From Apostichopus japonicus (lineage: Eukaryota; Echinodermata; Holothuroidea; Aspidochirotida; Stichopodidae): a DNA stretch of 17,500 nucleotides. The position numbers and the translations under genes were made by a program. Below, piece after piece: positions 1 through 10,236 of this stretch. The notes under the pieces are model-generated. The model did not search any database. It saw nothing but the letters and a program-made list of their open reading frames with translations, and was not told where the DNA came from. Every line of letters starts with the position of its first letter. Positions within the stretch are counted from its first letter, which is position 1. The DNA lies in assembly GCF_037975245.1 (NCBI RefSeq), contig NC_092575.1, positions 16,667,310 to 16,684,809 on the forward strand. The letters are read 5' to 3'.

Positions 1-315
1 TAGCGCGATCACATCACATATTGGGTATACTGAATGTTTCTATGCAAATGTTCCTGTTTAAATGTAATGTTATCACACACGTTTGACAGACGTTAAGTTA
101 CAAACGTTTTCAGAGTAGAATGACAAAACATGTTTTATTTCTCAAAGCGAGCAGCTGGTCCTGTAGGTTTTGATGCAACCAGGACTGATTCTGGACAATA
201 ATGAAGCCGCTGTAACAAATTTGTTGATCGAGCTACTATCGCTATTAGTTAAAACTACTAATTACATCGAAACATTTTTTCATACAATTTTTGTGATTCA
301 TCTTTCATGTTTCAG

Positions 316-638
316 CCGTCAGGCCTCCTGCCTCCACTATTCGAAGCACCACCACAACGACAACTCCAGCTTGGTCTATTTTCGGTGAATACTTTCCACA
401 CATCGTTGGATCTTTGTCAGTAATCGCGGTTTTTCTGATAGTCTTAGCTGTTACAATTGTCGCATGTTTCTTTAGATATTGTCGTTGTAGTTGTAAACCG
501 AAGTCAAGTAGATCCATTCCAGATCAACAGATGATGCTTCCGGTGCTCTCTCCGACTGCTCCCCCGCTCTACGACAATTTGAAGAATATTACTACTTACA
601 ACGAAGATGACGATCACATCTATGCGACTTTTACCTGA
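316..638 (+). CDS. Terminal exon of a single-pass membrane protein (stalk, TM helix, cytoplasmic tail)
   Basis: A splice acceptor (ttcatgtttcag, ending at 315) is followed by an open frame to TGA at 636-638. The exon enters in phase 1 and gives about 107 residues. In order these are a Thr/Ser/Pro-rich stalk with six consecutive Thr (likely O-glycosylated), a membrane helix of about 24 residues (around VGSLSVIAVFLIVLAVTIVA), a Cys/Arg stop-transfer segment (RYCRCSC) that could be palmitoylated, and a tail of about 50 residues. The tail holds PPLY (PPxY, WW-domain ligand type), YDNL (a YxxPhi sorting signal and also pYxN, a Grb2-SH2 type site) and YATF near the C-terminus. The layout indicates a type I receptor-like protein whose extracellular exons lie left of the window. 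The family cannot be named from this exon. The splice choice is inferred, but the phase, helix and stop fit well. Confidence 0.75.
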
Positions 639-1400
639 ACCTTATCCTGAACGGGCTATTGGCGCGAGTTCCGGTGTGTTTTATGGGGCCCGGACACATG
701 GAGGAGGCTGGGGAAATGTAGGATAACGAATAGGGTATTCTCAATTTCATAACGCACGGTAAATAAGGGAAAGATGAATTGCAAAAGGGGCCTGGTTTAG
801 AGAAAAATATCCAAGGGTCCGATTTGTCTATCGAAGCCCCATTTATCATATCGATGTTTTCCAAGTGCCCCAGTCCTGCCGAGAGTGAGTGGGTTCCACG
901 GAAGACCAGGGTTAATAAGAGCACATTCAGTGAACATAGGAGAGTACACTGTGTTCTCGTTAGCATAGTATACTCGGGCTTAACAGAATCGCCGACTTCG
1001 AAAAGGGGACTGTAGACTTGGCTCCCGATGATATTGAGTGCTGCTAGTGCACCTCTATTCTTAAGGAACCAAGTATTTCTCGTGAGGTAGGTATTAAGGG
1101 GCGATATACTTGTACAAACTGCTAAATATGTTTAAAGTGACCATAAATCTCCATAACTTTCCATTCACATTTGACATTTTTTGAGAATATTGGCTTTACG
1201 TTTTGCTTCTGAGAAACAGGCTTTATGGTATGTGTGTTAGACTAAGCAGTGCAGCCGCTCTAACTGTTGAGCAAAAGTTGTTTATGAATTATAAGTTGTA
1301 TATAAATATAGCCTAGACTGCTAGCAGTCTTCATAAACTTTTTATAACAGCATGTCAAAGCTAATTTTGTGTCTATAGTCATCCTTTTCAATAAAAAAAA
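639..1400 (+). other. Probable 3' UTR of the membrane-protein gene
   Basis: This follows the stop codon directly. It has no coding-like open frame with recognisable motifs; the short frames on either strand show no domain or splice context. The first plausible cleavage signal is AATAAA at 1390, followed by an A-run. The 3' end is inferred, since an earlier non-canonical signal cannot be excluded. Confidence 0.4.
1390..1395 (+). promoter_or_regulatory. Candidate polyadenylation signal AATAAA
   Basis: A canonical hexamer lies 752 bases after the stop of the upstream gene and runs into a short A-tract. It is the first AATAAA on the plus strand after that stop. Single hexamers are common in AT-rich DNA, so support is moderate. 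Confidence 0.35.
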
Positions 1401-1583
1401 ATCATGATATCCGTCAACAATCCACACATGATATAATCGAATAACACAATTTTCAACTTATTTTCCCTTTGTGAAATTAGAAAGATATTTTCTTTAAACT
1501 GCTAACTTGTAACCTATCATTTAGCCATGATAAATCCAAGTTAGATTGGAAGGTATCCAATAAGGCCTATGTGTGATTTTTTA

Positions 1584-2149
1584 TGAACTCACAGGCCATT
1601 TTTAACTTGTAATCAATTTTTCGATATTAGTGGGGGGGGGGGGGAATAAAAACAGTTCGATAATACAAATAACATATCTATAAATGACGATACTAAGTGT
1701 TCTTGAATTATTTGTGTTTATTTGGAGCTAGTGCACATAAAAATGGTCAAAAGGTACATTTGTCAACGCGACGAAATTGGGCCAAATTAGTGGACGCCAA
1801 ATATTTACCGCAAGCACTCTCATCGGCTTTTATGTCTCACTAAAAACAAGTGTATTAACACATTAAATTGGGTTTTACCCAGGCTTATAACCCCAGTTGT
1901 ATGTTATCATTACAAATGAGCTCGTGTGTGATGCAGCATTGATGTTTTAATACAACAGTATGGTAGGAATGATGCAGGGACAAAACTGAATACACTATCC
2001 AGTTTTTTAAAAAGTTATTTTATTTTATTAATTTGCAAGGGTGGTCTGCGTAAAATATCTCGTGTTCCCTAATCGAGATTAGATATCCAAATGAATCACC
2101 CAAGTTTTAATGTTGTTTTGGCATATTGATCACATGGCCTGTGAGTTCA
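1584..2149. repeat. Segment bounded by a 16-bp perfect inverted repeat
   Basis: tgaactcacaggccat (1584-1599) is the exact reverse complement of atggcctgtgagttca (2134-2149). The arms are 534 bases apart. The interior is AT-rich and non-coding and includes a 13-G run. This could be the inner part of terminal repeats of a small non-autonomous DNA transposon, or two oppositely oriented fragments of one dispersed repeat. No clear target-site duplication was seen. Confidence 0.3.
1632..1644 (+). repeat. Poly-G run (13 nt)
   Basis: Thirteen consecutive G residues lie in otherwise AT-rich DNA. This is a mononucleotide microsatellite, length-variable in sequencing, with G-quadruplex potential. Confidence 0.85.
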
Positions 2150-3064
2150 AACGAGACAAACTTATAATGCACATTGTAATTTTTACTGTACCACTATAGG
2201 AACCTATAACTTTCGTAACCGTATCATTAAAACATGGAATTCCCTTTCAGATAATATGAAGACTTTGTTGAGAAAAATTTGTTGAGTTTATTTAAGGAAA
2301 TAAATCATCACAACATACTTATACGGTATTTATGTTATATTTATATATATTAAGTAATTGCATGTATAGCTAAATTCTTTATAAACTAGCACAGTGTTAC
2401 CCTGTCTAGTTATTACTCCTTCAAGTATCTGTATCATTCTGCTCATTCAACTTGTATTATTTTTTTTTTACCAGGGAGTCTTTTACTCTGTTAAGCCAAT
2501 TCATGCTTTATATAGAAGACTTCCTTTTACATTGTTATTTTGGTTGCGATAAATCACAAATAAATGAACAAAATAAACAAACAAACATGGAATTCTCTGT
2601 AAATATACTAATTAGATATAACTGTAAGCCTAACGTTGATTTTAGTACTCGATTTTTTTCACTTTCTCCCAATAAATTACTGCATCAAATGAACTACTGT
2701 TGTATGGCATATATTCTCTTGTTTTAAAGTCTTAATTAAATATGTGATTGCAGGATCGTCTTCTTTATTTAGCATTTGTTGTATTCATTATGTAATGCAG
2801 TAAGCAACGACGTGTTTCTTGAGAGAATATATGATACCTACGCAGGTTATAAATCTTATTGATTAACTACGTAAGAAAAGTTTATATCCGGTTTACAATT
2901 GAGTCCTTACACAATTAATTGATCGATAGTAGGGCAGCAGTTAGTTATATTGCAATCCATATAAACTAGTTAGCTAATACATAACATATAAACATGCGCC
3001 AAGAGTGTACGGCTGCAGGAAAGTGAGATATCGATAAAAACTTCGATTTCAAACAAATTCGAGG

Positions 3065-3098
3065 ACTGTGTGTCACATAGAATTATGTGATACACAGT
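3065..3098. repeat. Hairpin: 15-bp inverted repeat with 4-nt loop
   Basis: actgtgtgtcacata (3065-3079), loop gaat, then tatgtgatacacagt (3084-3098). The arms pair at 14 of 15 positions; the only mismatch is in the tgtg/taca step. It lies about 90 bases before the LINE coding remains and could belong to the element's 5' leader, or to unrelated cruciform-forming DNA. Confidence 0.55.
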
Positions 3099-3225
3099 AT
3101 TTGTATCCAAGGACTGAACTATGGCGTTTCAGTTGGAATAGTTTTAACATTTTGGAGCATTTTGGAGTATTTTCAATTCAATTTTGTGTGACAGTGTAGG
3201 CCTCTGCCATTTACTAGGCCTGTAC

Positions 3226-4317
3226 ATGGCTGTTAGATACATAATGCACAGACTAAAGAAGATTAGAAGATTACTTCCGAAGAGACCTCCCATTGATACC
3301 GTAGTATTTAGCAGACTGAAAGAGCTAAATGTATACAGGCTGTACAGGGGAATGGGATTATCTGCTGAGCATGGTGAAAGGAATATATCTCTACGAATAA
3401 CAAACAATAGAACTATAACCAAACGTCTACTACCGCTGAATGAGATCAATAACAATGTAAAGATACACTTGGAAAGGAAGAAAGAACAGAACAAGCTCGC
3501 TTTTGGATATATCAATGCCAGGTCAGTTAAAAACAAATCCATGGAGCTGCGTGATTTCATTGAAGAAGAACATATTGACGTTTTGGGTATCACAGAAACA
3601 TGGTTGACAGGTGACGAAGGGGTGATGATATTATATGCAAAGTGTTGACGCCAAATGGATTTAAGTTGGATCATGTCACAAGGTCATCAGGGAAGGGTGG
3701 TGGTGTTGCTGTTGTTTATAAGTCTGGATTAAAGTGTTCTAAACAGAAAGTGTCATATTCATCGTTTGACCTTATTGAGACTGTAATGACAACTCGCAAA
3801 GACTGTCTACGTGTAGCTGTTCTGTGCCGCCAAGTGGAGGTAAACACAGTCACCCGACATCATTGTTTCTGGAACATTTTCAGGACATTATCAATAGTCG
3901 ATTAACATCTGTGGGAAAACTTATAGTGCTTGTTGATTTTAATTTCTAGTTGGTGAGCAAAACAATTCAGACGCGGTCAAGTTCAGGGACCTTCTCTTCA
4001 GTCTGAATCTAAACCAACACATCACAACTACAACTCATATACAAGGTCACATACTTGACCTGGTGATCACAAGATCAAATAAAAACCTAGTGACAAATGT
4101 AACGTGAAAGCCACCCTCTATGTCTGATCACTATCCACTCATTATTACATGTCATGTTGACAAACCTGCTGCACCAAAGAGGATAATCCAGAATAGATGT
4201 ATTAAGAACATTGATATAGAGAGTACACCACCTGATGATATCACAGAATTGGTGAGCCAACAGAGCCACGACAGTACTGCTATGTCAGGGTATCCTACAC
4301 TCCTATGCCCCCATTAA
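3226..4317 (+). pseudogene. LINE endonuclease (APE-like) pseudogene portion
   Basis: An apurinic-endonuclease-like domain nicks target DNA to prime reverse transcription. Visible family motifs are an INARS-type start (3511), a TETWL segment holding the catalytic Glu (3595), a GKGGGVAVVYK strand in a different frame (about 3678), DFN (3935) and a terminal SDH (4123-4131). An HILDLVITR stretch (about 4042) is also typical. The reading frame changes at about 3640 and between DFN and 3955, and TGA at 4105 interrupts the approach to SDH. All key residues are still recognisable, so decay is moderate. The first about 95 residues after 3226 are basic and not assignable to a domain. Confidence 0.8.
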
Positions 4318-4408
4318 TACCAGGGAGGTGATCACCAGGGAGCACTCTCCGTGGTTCACTGAGGGAGCTGGCTGATGCTCGTCGAAAACGCCGTCAATCA
4401 GAACGAAG

Positions 4409-5596
4409 ATGGAAGCGACTGGGCGCTCTGTTCACCTATATAGTGTACGACATCACAGAAACAACTACAACATGAGAACAACTACAAAATGGTATGTCAA
4501 TCAGCTAAATCTAAATACTACCAAAGGGAAATTGAATATAATAAGAGTGATCAAAAACATCTTTTTAAGATTATTGATTAATAGTAACAGCAGAATAAAA
4601 GTGATCAAATACTCCCCTCTATCGGTGACGATTCCTCTCTTGCATATCAGTTCTCAGACTTTTTTGAGGACGAGATATTACAAATTAGTCAAACGTTTTT
4701 ACCTGTCAACATATCCACAGTCATCACCCTACCCGAGAATGTCATCCCGTTGTCGTTTTGTTCGGTCAACCACGGACGAAGAGGTGAGGAAGATTATCAT
4801 GTCTGACAATTCCAAGACGAGAAGCCTAGACCCTATACCTACATCTCTATTGAAGGCAGTAATAGACTGTATACTTCCCATATCCACTCGACTATTGAAT
4901 ATATCTCTTGGTTCATCATATGTTCCTCTGTCGCTTAAGTCTGCCTCTGCTACACCAATTATCAAGAAACTCACGCTCGATCGCGAGGATAACAAGAACT
5001 ACCGACCGGTCAGCAATCTGCCTTGTATACGTGTCTGAGCTAGTTGAGTAAAATGGTTGTGGGGCAACTACATGAACATATGGAGCGGAATGACTTGTAT
5101 GAACAAAATCAGTCAGCTTACAGGAAGTATCACAGTGCTGAGACTGCACTTGTTAAAATAACCAATGACTTACAATGTGCCTTGGACAGAAATCATTGCG
5201 TGTTCTTAGTGATGCTTGATCAAAGTACAGCGTTTGACACTATAAATCAAGATCTGTTACTACACTGCCTTACTGAATCGTTTACAGTCACAGGTACCTC
5301 GCATTCATGGCTTGTGTCTTATTTGAAACAACGTACCCATTCAGTTTTGATAAATGGCAAGTCTTCAGCTAGTTAGGACTTACTGACAGGTTTTCCCACG
5401 ATTCGGCATTGGGCCCATACATTTATCCATTTTGTATATCTCCATTGTTCGCAATTGCAGAGAAACACAGAATTAACATGCACATGTATGCTTACGACAC
5501 GCAGTTATATGTTTCATGTGATCCAAAGGATGCTGATACTGTGCTACGTCGACTGGAGAGTGCGATCTCAGAAATACGAGAATGGATGACCTAGGT
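4409..5596 (+). pseudogene. LINE reverse transcriptase pseudogene portion
   Basis: Fingers and palm regions of a LINE RT lie in three successive frames. The first segment (to TGA at 5036) carries the region before and including NYRPVSNLP. The second (5044-5376) has the QSAYRKYHSAETAL region and motif A with its Asp at 5218-5220. The third (5409-5594) has motif C. Motif C reads YAYD (5487-5498) where the family has YADD, so the first catalytic Asp is replaced by Tyr through one base change. This alone would abolish polymerisation. The thumb and C-terminal region do not follow; a related piece occurs at 6818. Confidence 0.85.
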
Positions 5597-6040
5597 CAGC
5601 CGTGAGGGGTCAATTATAGATCACTGGCAGGGGTACCCCACCACCAATAATTACTGGCAATGGCCATTTGTTGCTCTTGGGGCCATACCTGACACATTGT
5701 ACTTACTTTGATGTGTTACCATGAAAACTGATCTAGGTTAGCTATCAGGTGACTTTAAAATTGCTCTCCCAGCCACACTCACCACAGTCGGTTGCCAGTC
5801 GTCTGGTTTCATATACAGGAATGCACTGTGAACATTGTGATGTACAAGGCAATTGGTTACCTTCCCAGCTAACCAAACCCGCTGGGCTCCCGGTCTATTG
5901 GGATCATTATTAACATGATTAACATAAATATTAAGCTTTGAAAAATAACTTGGTGTTATGCTGTTCAAAGCTAATAATTATTGTGAGTTATCATGTGCTA
6001 TATCTGTATCTGCGCTTACACGTATATCATATTTTCTGTT
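5597..6040. other. Unassigned DNA between LINE pieces, with a minus-strand open stretch
   Basis: The LINE protein similarity ends at 5596. On the minus strand a 76-codon open frame covers 5738-5968. Within it, an ag acceptor context and a CTGTG|GTGAGT donor-like site could bound a short exon (roughly 5778-5917). The encoded peptide, with a segment such as RVWLAGKVTNCLVHHNVH, is not one I recognise. It may be an inserted dispersed repeat. Confidence 0.25.
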
Positions 6041-6045
6041 CACAG

Positions 6046-6126
6046 GTCAATAATGGTGCAGATTTTGGCTTCCTGAAGACAAGTGGGAGGCCATTTGTAG
6101 TTAAGAGAAACACTCTTTGTTCGTGA
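6046..6126 (+). other. Exon-like stretch ending in a stop, followed by AATAAA
   Basis: A pyrimidine-rich tract and cacag (ending at 6045) precede an open frame to TGA at 6124-6126, encoding 26 residues (ADFGFLKTSGRPFVVKR and flanks). A polyadenylation hexamer follows at 6271. The arrangement resembles a terminal exon, but no upstream partner exon or family is recognised. It lies between two LINE pieces, so it may be part of a repeat. Confidence 0.2.
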
Positions 6127-6270
6127 AGACTTAACTGGTGTCGATTTGGGGTACCACTTTAAAACGAAAGTCATGAGGAACCCTTGCCCAAGATTCAACT
6201 TTGCATTATTGTGCAGTGCTATACTTTTGCAATTCATGTTTGATCCATGAACTTGTCTTAACTTTGTTGG

Positions 6271-6276
6271 AATAAA
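6271..6276 (+). promoter_or_regulatory. Candidate polyadenylation signal AATAAA
   Basis: The hexamer lies 145 bases after the stop of the exon-like stretch at 6046-6126. It has meaning only if that stretch is transcribed. Confidence 0.2.
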
Positions 6277-6410
6277 ATCATATTTTCAGATTTTTGTTTA
6301 CAGTGATTTCTTCTCTATCTGTCGAAAGTCAGCCTTTGTAGACATCAGAAGTTTTATCAGAAATAAATACTGCCAACGTACACATTATTTGTGTTTCTTC
6401 TGCTCTCTTT

Positions 6411-6790
6411 TCTTTCAGTGATGCTAGTCAGTGAAACTAGTCGGGTTTAATTCTTTCAATGATTCTAGTCAGTGCAACTAGTCAGTCGATACCGACTAAG
6501 AAAGGTTAGTCGGGAGAGGCACCATCCTGACTAATGTAAAACCTGCTATAAACTAGTCGGTGGCTCATATAAATTAGTCGGTAAAGACCGACTAATGTCA
6601 CCAACTAATGTAACTGACTAATATACATTTACCGACTAAGAAATTGTTGATCGACTAAGCTGACGGACTAAGATGACCTACTAAGAAATCCAACTGACTA
6701 AGGAATAAATTAGTCGGTATAGCAAGTGACTAAGGCTATGTTAGTCGGGAGAGGCACCAGATGGACTAACGTTATGTTAGTCGGTGAACC
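6411..6790. repeat. Bidirectional array of TTAGTCGG / CCGACTAA-like motifs
   Basis: About ten TAGTC-core motifs (for example near 6424, 6438, 6466, 6479, 6507, 6553, 6574, 6711, 6742, 6778) and about twelve reverse-complement GACTA-like motifs (near 6493, 6529, 6588, 6602, 6616, 6633, 6652, 6665, 6678, 6695, 6728, 6764) fall within 380 bases. Spacing is irregular, often 12-25 bases. The first part is a 34-nt unit repeated with period 41 (6411-6444, 6452-6485; 30 of 34 identical). A 20-nt exact direct repeat, gttagtcgggagaggcacca, occurs at 6505-6524 and 6740-6759. Both orientations together allow many alternative hairpins. No coding frame runs through it. Its origin is not recognised. Confidence 0.8.
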
Positions 6791-6817
6791 AATTTAAGTT
6801 TTCAGTGTATAGTTTGT

Positions 6818-7010
6818 AAAAAAAGGAAAAGAGACCATGTCATACCACTACTGTAATCACTGCATTGGCTACCAATTGATTTTCGAGTGAAGTTTAAAAT
6901 TAACTTACTCACCTACAAAGCTCTGCACGGTCTCGCCCCTACTACCTGTCTTGTCTCCTTACACCGTAAAAACCTGGCAGAACCCTACTCTCATCATCAC
7001 AGGAATGGCT
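6818..7010 (+). mobile_element. C-terminal fragment of a CR1/L2-type LINE ORF2
   Basis: The frame reads KKRDHVIPLL, a TAA at 6854-6856, then SLHWLPIDFRVKFK and LLTYKALHGLAP. This is the conserved C-terminal signature of CR1/L2-type ORF2 proteins after the RT. It has the same strand and style as the element ending at 5596, so it is probably the other part of one disrupted copy, or a second truncated copy. The region expected between them (RT thumb, roughly 200 residues) is missing. Confidence 0.75.
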
Positions 7011-7040
7011 TAATATACCTAGTTCATAATGTCAAACTTT

Positions 7041-7440
7041 TCTTTTGAGTTATTGATGATTTAGAAAGTTTCAGACTTTACCTGTAATGAACTCGAATGA
7101 CCTTTTCACTTCACAGAAAGCAATATTATTCTTGAACTTAGCAAGTTCAATCTAAATGCAGTGTGTGAGGCACATCATACTGTAGCTTCCCTTCTTGAGT
7201 TATCGTTTGTAGAACATTTTCCAAATTTGACCTCACTTTGACCTCAAGTAGCCTAAGCTATATAATCTCTCAGAAATGGAATATATGGTATATATGCTCT
7301 TGTGTTCATTTCAGATGGATCCAGATACTAATTATGCAGCTCATAAATGTTTTGCGTTCTTCGTTCTTGGGAAGTACCACATGTTTGAGCGTTTGCCTCT
7401 TTTTGACCTCCGATGACCTTTCACCTTCGCAGAAACCGAT
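7041..7440. repeat. Diverged TGACCT-rich repeat segment
   Basis: Loosely similar stretches recur: gaactcgaatgacctttt (about 7088), tttgacctcactttgacct (7226-7244) and gacctccgatgaccttt (about 7407). Each is preceded by a TTGAGTTAT- or TTGGGAAGT-like segment. They look like diverged units of roughly 160-190 bases. No protein-coding content is evident, and the 70-codon frame at 7238 appears to be chance. Confidence 0.3.
7228..7244 (-). promoter_or_regulatory. Perfect DR5 nuclear-receptor element (RARE-like)
   Basis: TGACCT-cactt-TGACCT on the plus strand equals AGGTCA-n5-AGGTCA on the minus strand. This is the consensus spacing for retinoic-acid receptor/RXR heterodimers. It lies about 580 bases upstream of the candidate start codon at 7827. 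It sits in a TGACCT-rich repeated segment, so binding is possible but unproven. Confidence 0.3.
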
Positions 7441-7826
7441 AGTACATTGAGATGCATAACGAAACTTCACTGATCTACAATGAACTATTTCGGTAATTAA
7501 GATTTCGTGTTTACACGCTCGACGTCACACTTGCTTAGTGCTAATTGCTAATATCATGAACGTTTCCTAAGTACATGCAATGGTGCATACCAAGCCAACA
7601 GGGAAGAGATTTAAGCTGATAGAGTTTTCAGAAAACAAATTAAAAACAAAGACGATTAGTGGATATTTGGTTTGTAAAAAAAATCATATCACTTAAGACA
7701 TTCGCGGCATTCGATTTTCATTATTAGTTTTGGCTTCGGAATGCGGAGGTTCAACACAAGATAGTCTTTTTATGAGTCTACAACACACTGAACAACTGCC
7801 GCAGTGTAAACAAGATTTACTCAACC

Positions 7827-7902
7827 ATGAAATACCAAATAAATTTCTCTTCACCGTTCTTATTTCTTTTCTTTTTGGGAGGAAAGTTGCTAATGGCACA
7901 AG
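7827..7902 (+). CDS. Candidate first coding exon: signal peptide of the CUB gene
   Basis: ATG at 7827 has an A at -3 (tcaaccatga). It opens 25 codons: MKYQINFSS, then a strongly hydrophobic core (PFLFLFFLGG), a short KLLMAQ end and one base. The exon ends at a near-consensus donor CAAG|GTAAGG. This is a classical secretory signal peptide with cleavage likely around MAQ-A or just after. The exon ends in phase 1. The CUB exon at 16079 needs exactly one preceding base, and the joined codon G+CC gives Ala before Cys. The link crosses an 8,176-base intron and is inferred, but strand, phase and protein logic agree. Another unseen exon could lie between. Confidence 0.55.
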
Positions 7903-8510
7903 GTAAGGTTACCGCAGCCTTGCAAAAGGATTTTTGGAGACAATTTTTAATTTTAATTTTACCTACAAGAATTTTACTCGTTTTCGTAACATAAACCGTC
8001 CATGTATGCATATATGAGTGTATGGGTTCATATTGCTGCCCATTCTTGCTTCTTTTTTTGTCCTTTCCGCACATACATAGTTGTTGAATCTTTTACAAAG
8101 ACAAATAACCGAACAAGGTAAAAAGTAAACTTGTAACCGTTTGGTACAGATTTTGTAGTCATTTTGAGCCTATAGTAAATGAAAATGAGAGGGAAGGTTT
8201 AGTACAACTATGTTCTCTTGCCGTTTACTTAAGGCACAAAATTAATTTAGATATGTTGCAGACCATTAGAAACTACTTCTATCAGTCCATGTTGGACTTC
8301 TATAACACTTTTAATTTTTCAGGAATGACCCTTTAAACAGCTTTGATTCATCAGGTTAAGTAACTGGACTATGTAGTCTTAAACAAAGACATCTGTTTCT
8401 CAGTTTAACATACTTTAAAAGTGAATATTTTGGAACCAGAACACTATAGAAAAACAAACCTAACACTCATTGGTTTCATGTTGGGCTAGAAAAAGACTAA
8501 AATTCTGCCA

Positions 8511-8652
8511 AGAATTATAATGAGAACAATAATGAGAATTATAATGAGAATTATAATGAATATTGTAATGAGAATTATAATGAGAATTAGAATTAGAATT
8601 ATAATAAGAATGGGAATGGAAATTATAATGAGAATTAGAATTAGAATGAATA
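8511..8652. repeat. Minisatellite of GAGAATTATAAT-like units
   Basis: Imperfect tandem copies of a 12-nt unit gagaattataat, mixed with 6-nt gaatta variants, fill about 140 bases. This is typical slippage DNA and has no coding meaning. Confidence 0.8.
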
Positions 8653-9995
<1,343 letters not shown>

Positions 9996-10163
9996 TTTAG
10001 GAATCACAAATGATTTCGAGTTGGTTAGCATCATGTTTGATCTCAAGATTAAGGCAAAATATGTCACCAAAAACATAACTAGTATTGTTCGATACAGGTG
10101 ACAAACGCCTACAGTGGAATTACGACCTTCCTTACCGGTTTCGAACCTCTGGGCATACAATCA

Positions 10164-10236
10164 GCGTCCATAGCCTAGTGGTTAGGGCGTCCGCGTACAG
10201 AGCGGAAGGCCCGTGGTTCGAATCCCGGTGGAGGCT
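10164..10236 (+). tRNA. tRNA-like gene or SINE head, anticodon ACA
   Basis: A 73-nt cloverleaf can be drawn. The acceptor stem has 6 of 7 pairs (G10166 opposes G10233). The D stem is GCC/GGC. The anticodon stem TCCGC/GCGGA is perfect, with loop GTACAGA and a T before anticodon ACA (10197-10199). The variable loop has five bases and the T loop is TTCGAAT. The A box TAGCCTAGTGG (10171) and B box GGTTCGAATCC (10215) match Pol III consensus, and TTTTTT follows at 10242. Two T-stem mismatches, the acceptor mismatch and the unusual ACA anticodon (it would read the Cys codon UGU) argue for a pseudogene or the head of a SINE whose body and TA tail follow. Confidence 0.6.

Larger units (their letters stand above)
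1401..3000. other. AT-rich intergenic DNA without recognisable genes
   Basis: No frame has domain motifs or convincing splice borders; the 91-codon frame at 2452 is low-complexity and looks like chance. Visible structure is a 13-nt G run (1632-1644) and a perfect 16-bp inverted repeat at 1584-1599 and 2134-2149. Both are listed separately. Confidence 0.5.
3184..5596 (+). mobile_element. Decayed CR1/L2-type (Jockey superfamily) non-LTR retrotransposon, ORF2 remains
   Basis: The frames in order are: an N-terminal region with a candidate ATG at 3226; an APE-type endonuclease (INARSVKNKS at 3511, ETW at 3595, DFN at 3935, SDH at 4123); a linker; and a reverse transcriptase (NYRPVSNLP near 5000, MLDQSTAFDT near 5212, YAYD at 5487). 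The motif order and wording fit the CR1/L2 group of LINEs with an endonuclease-RT ORF2. Coding is broken by frame changes near 3640, 3943 and 5036-5044 and around 5375-5409, and by in-frame stops (for example TGA at 4105). It is therefore inactive. The right end of this piece breaks off just after the RT palm. The 5' boundary is not defined. Confidence 0.85.

Noticed and set aside
631-966. 111-codon minus-strand open frame
   Set aside because: It lies in the probable 3' UTR, has no domain or splice evidence, and its hydrophobic start alone is not enough to call a gene.
3144-3674. 176-codon minus-strand open frame
   Set aside because: It is the antisense shadow of the LINE N-terminal/endonuclease frame, which has the recognisable motifs.
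6411-6790. The motif array as a CRISPR array
   Set aside because: The repeat core is only about 8 nt, occurs in both orientations and has irregular spacing, and the context is an animal genome.
10138-10148. Minus-strand B-box-like sequence (GGTTCGAAACC)
   Set aside because: No A box at the right distance and no cloverleaf. It is probably chance or a relic next to the plus-strand tRNA-like unit.
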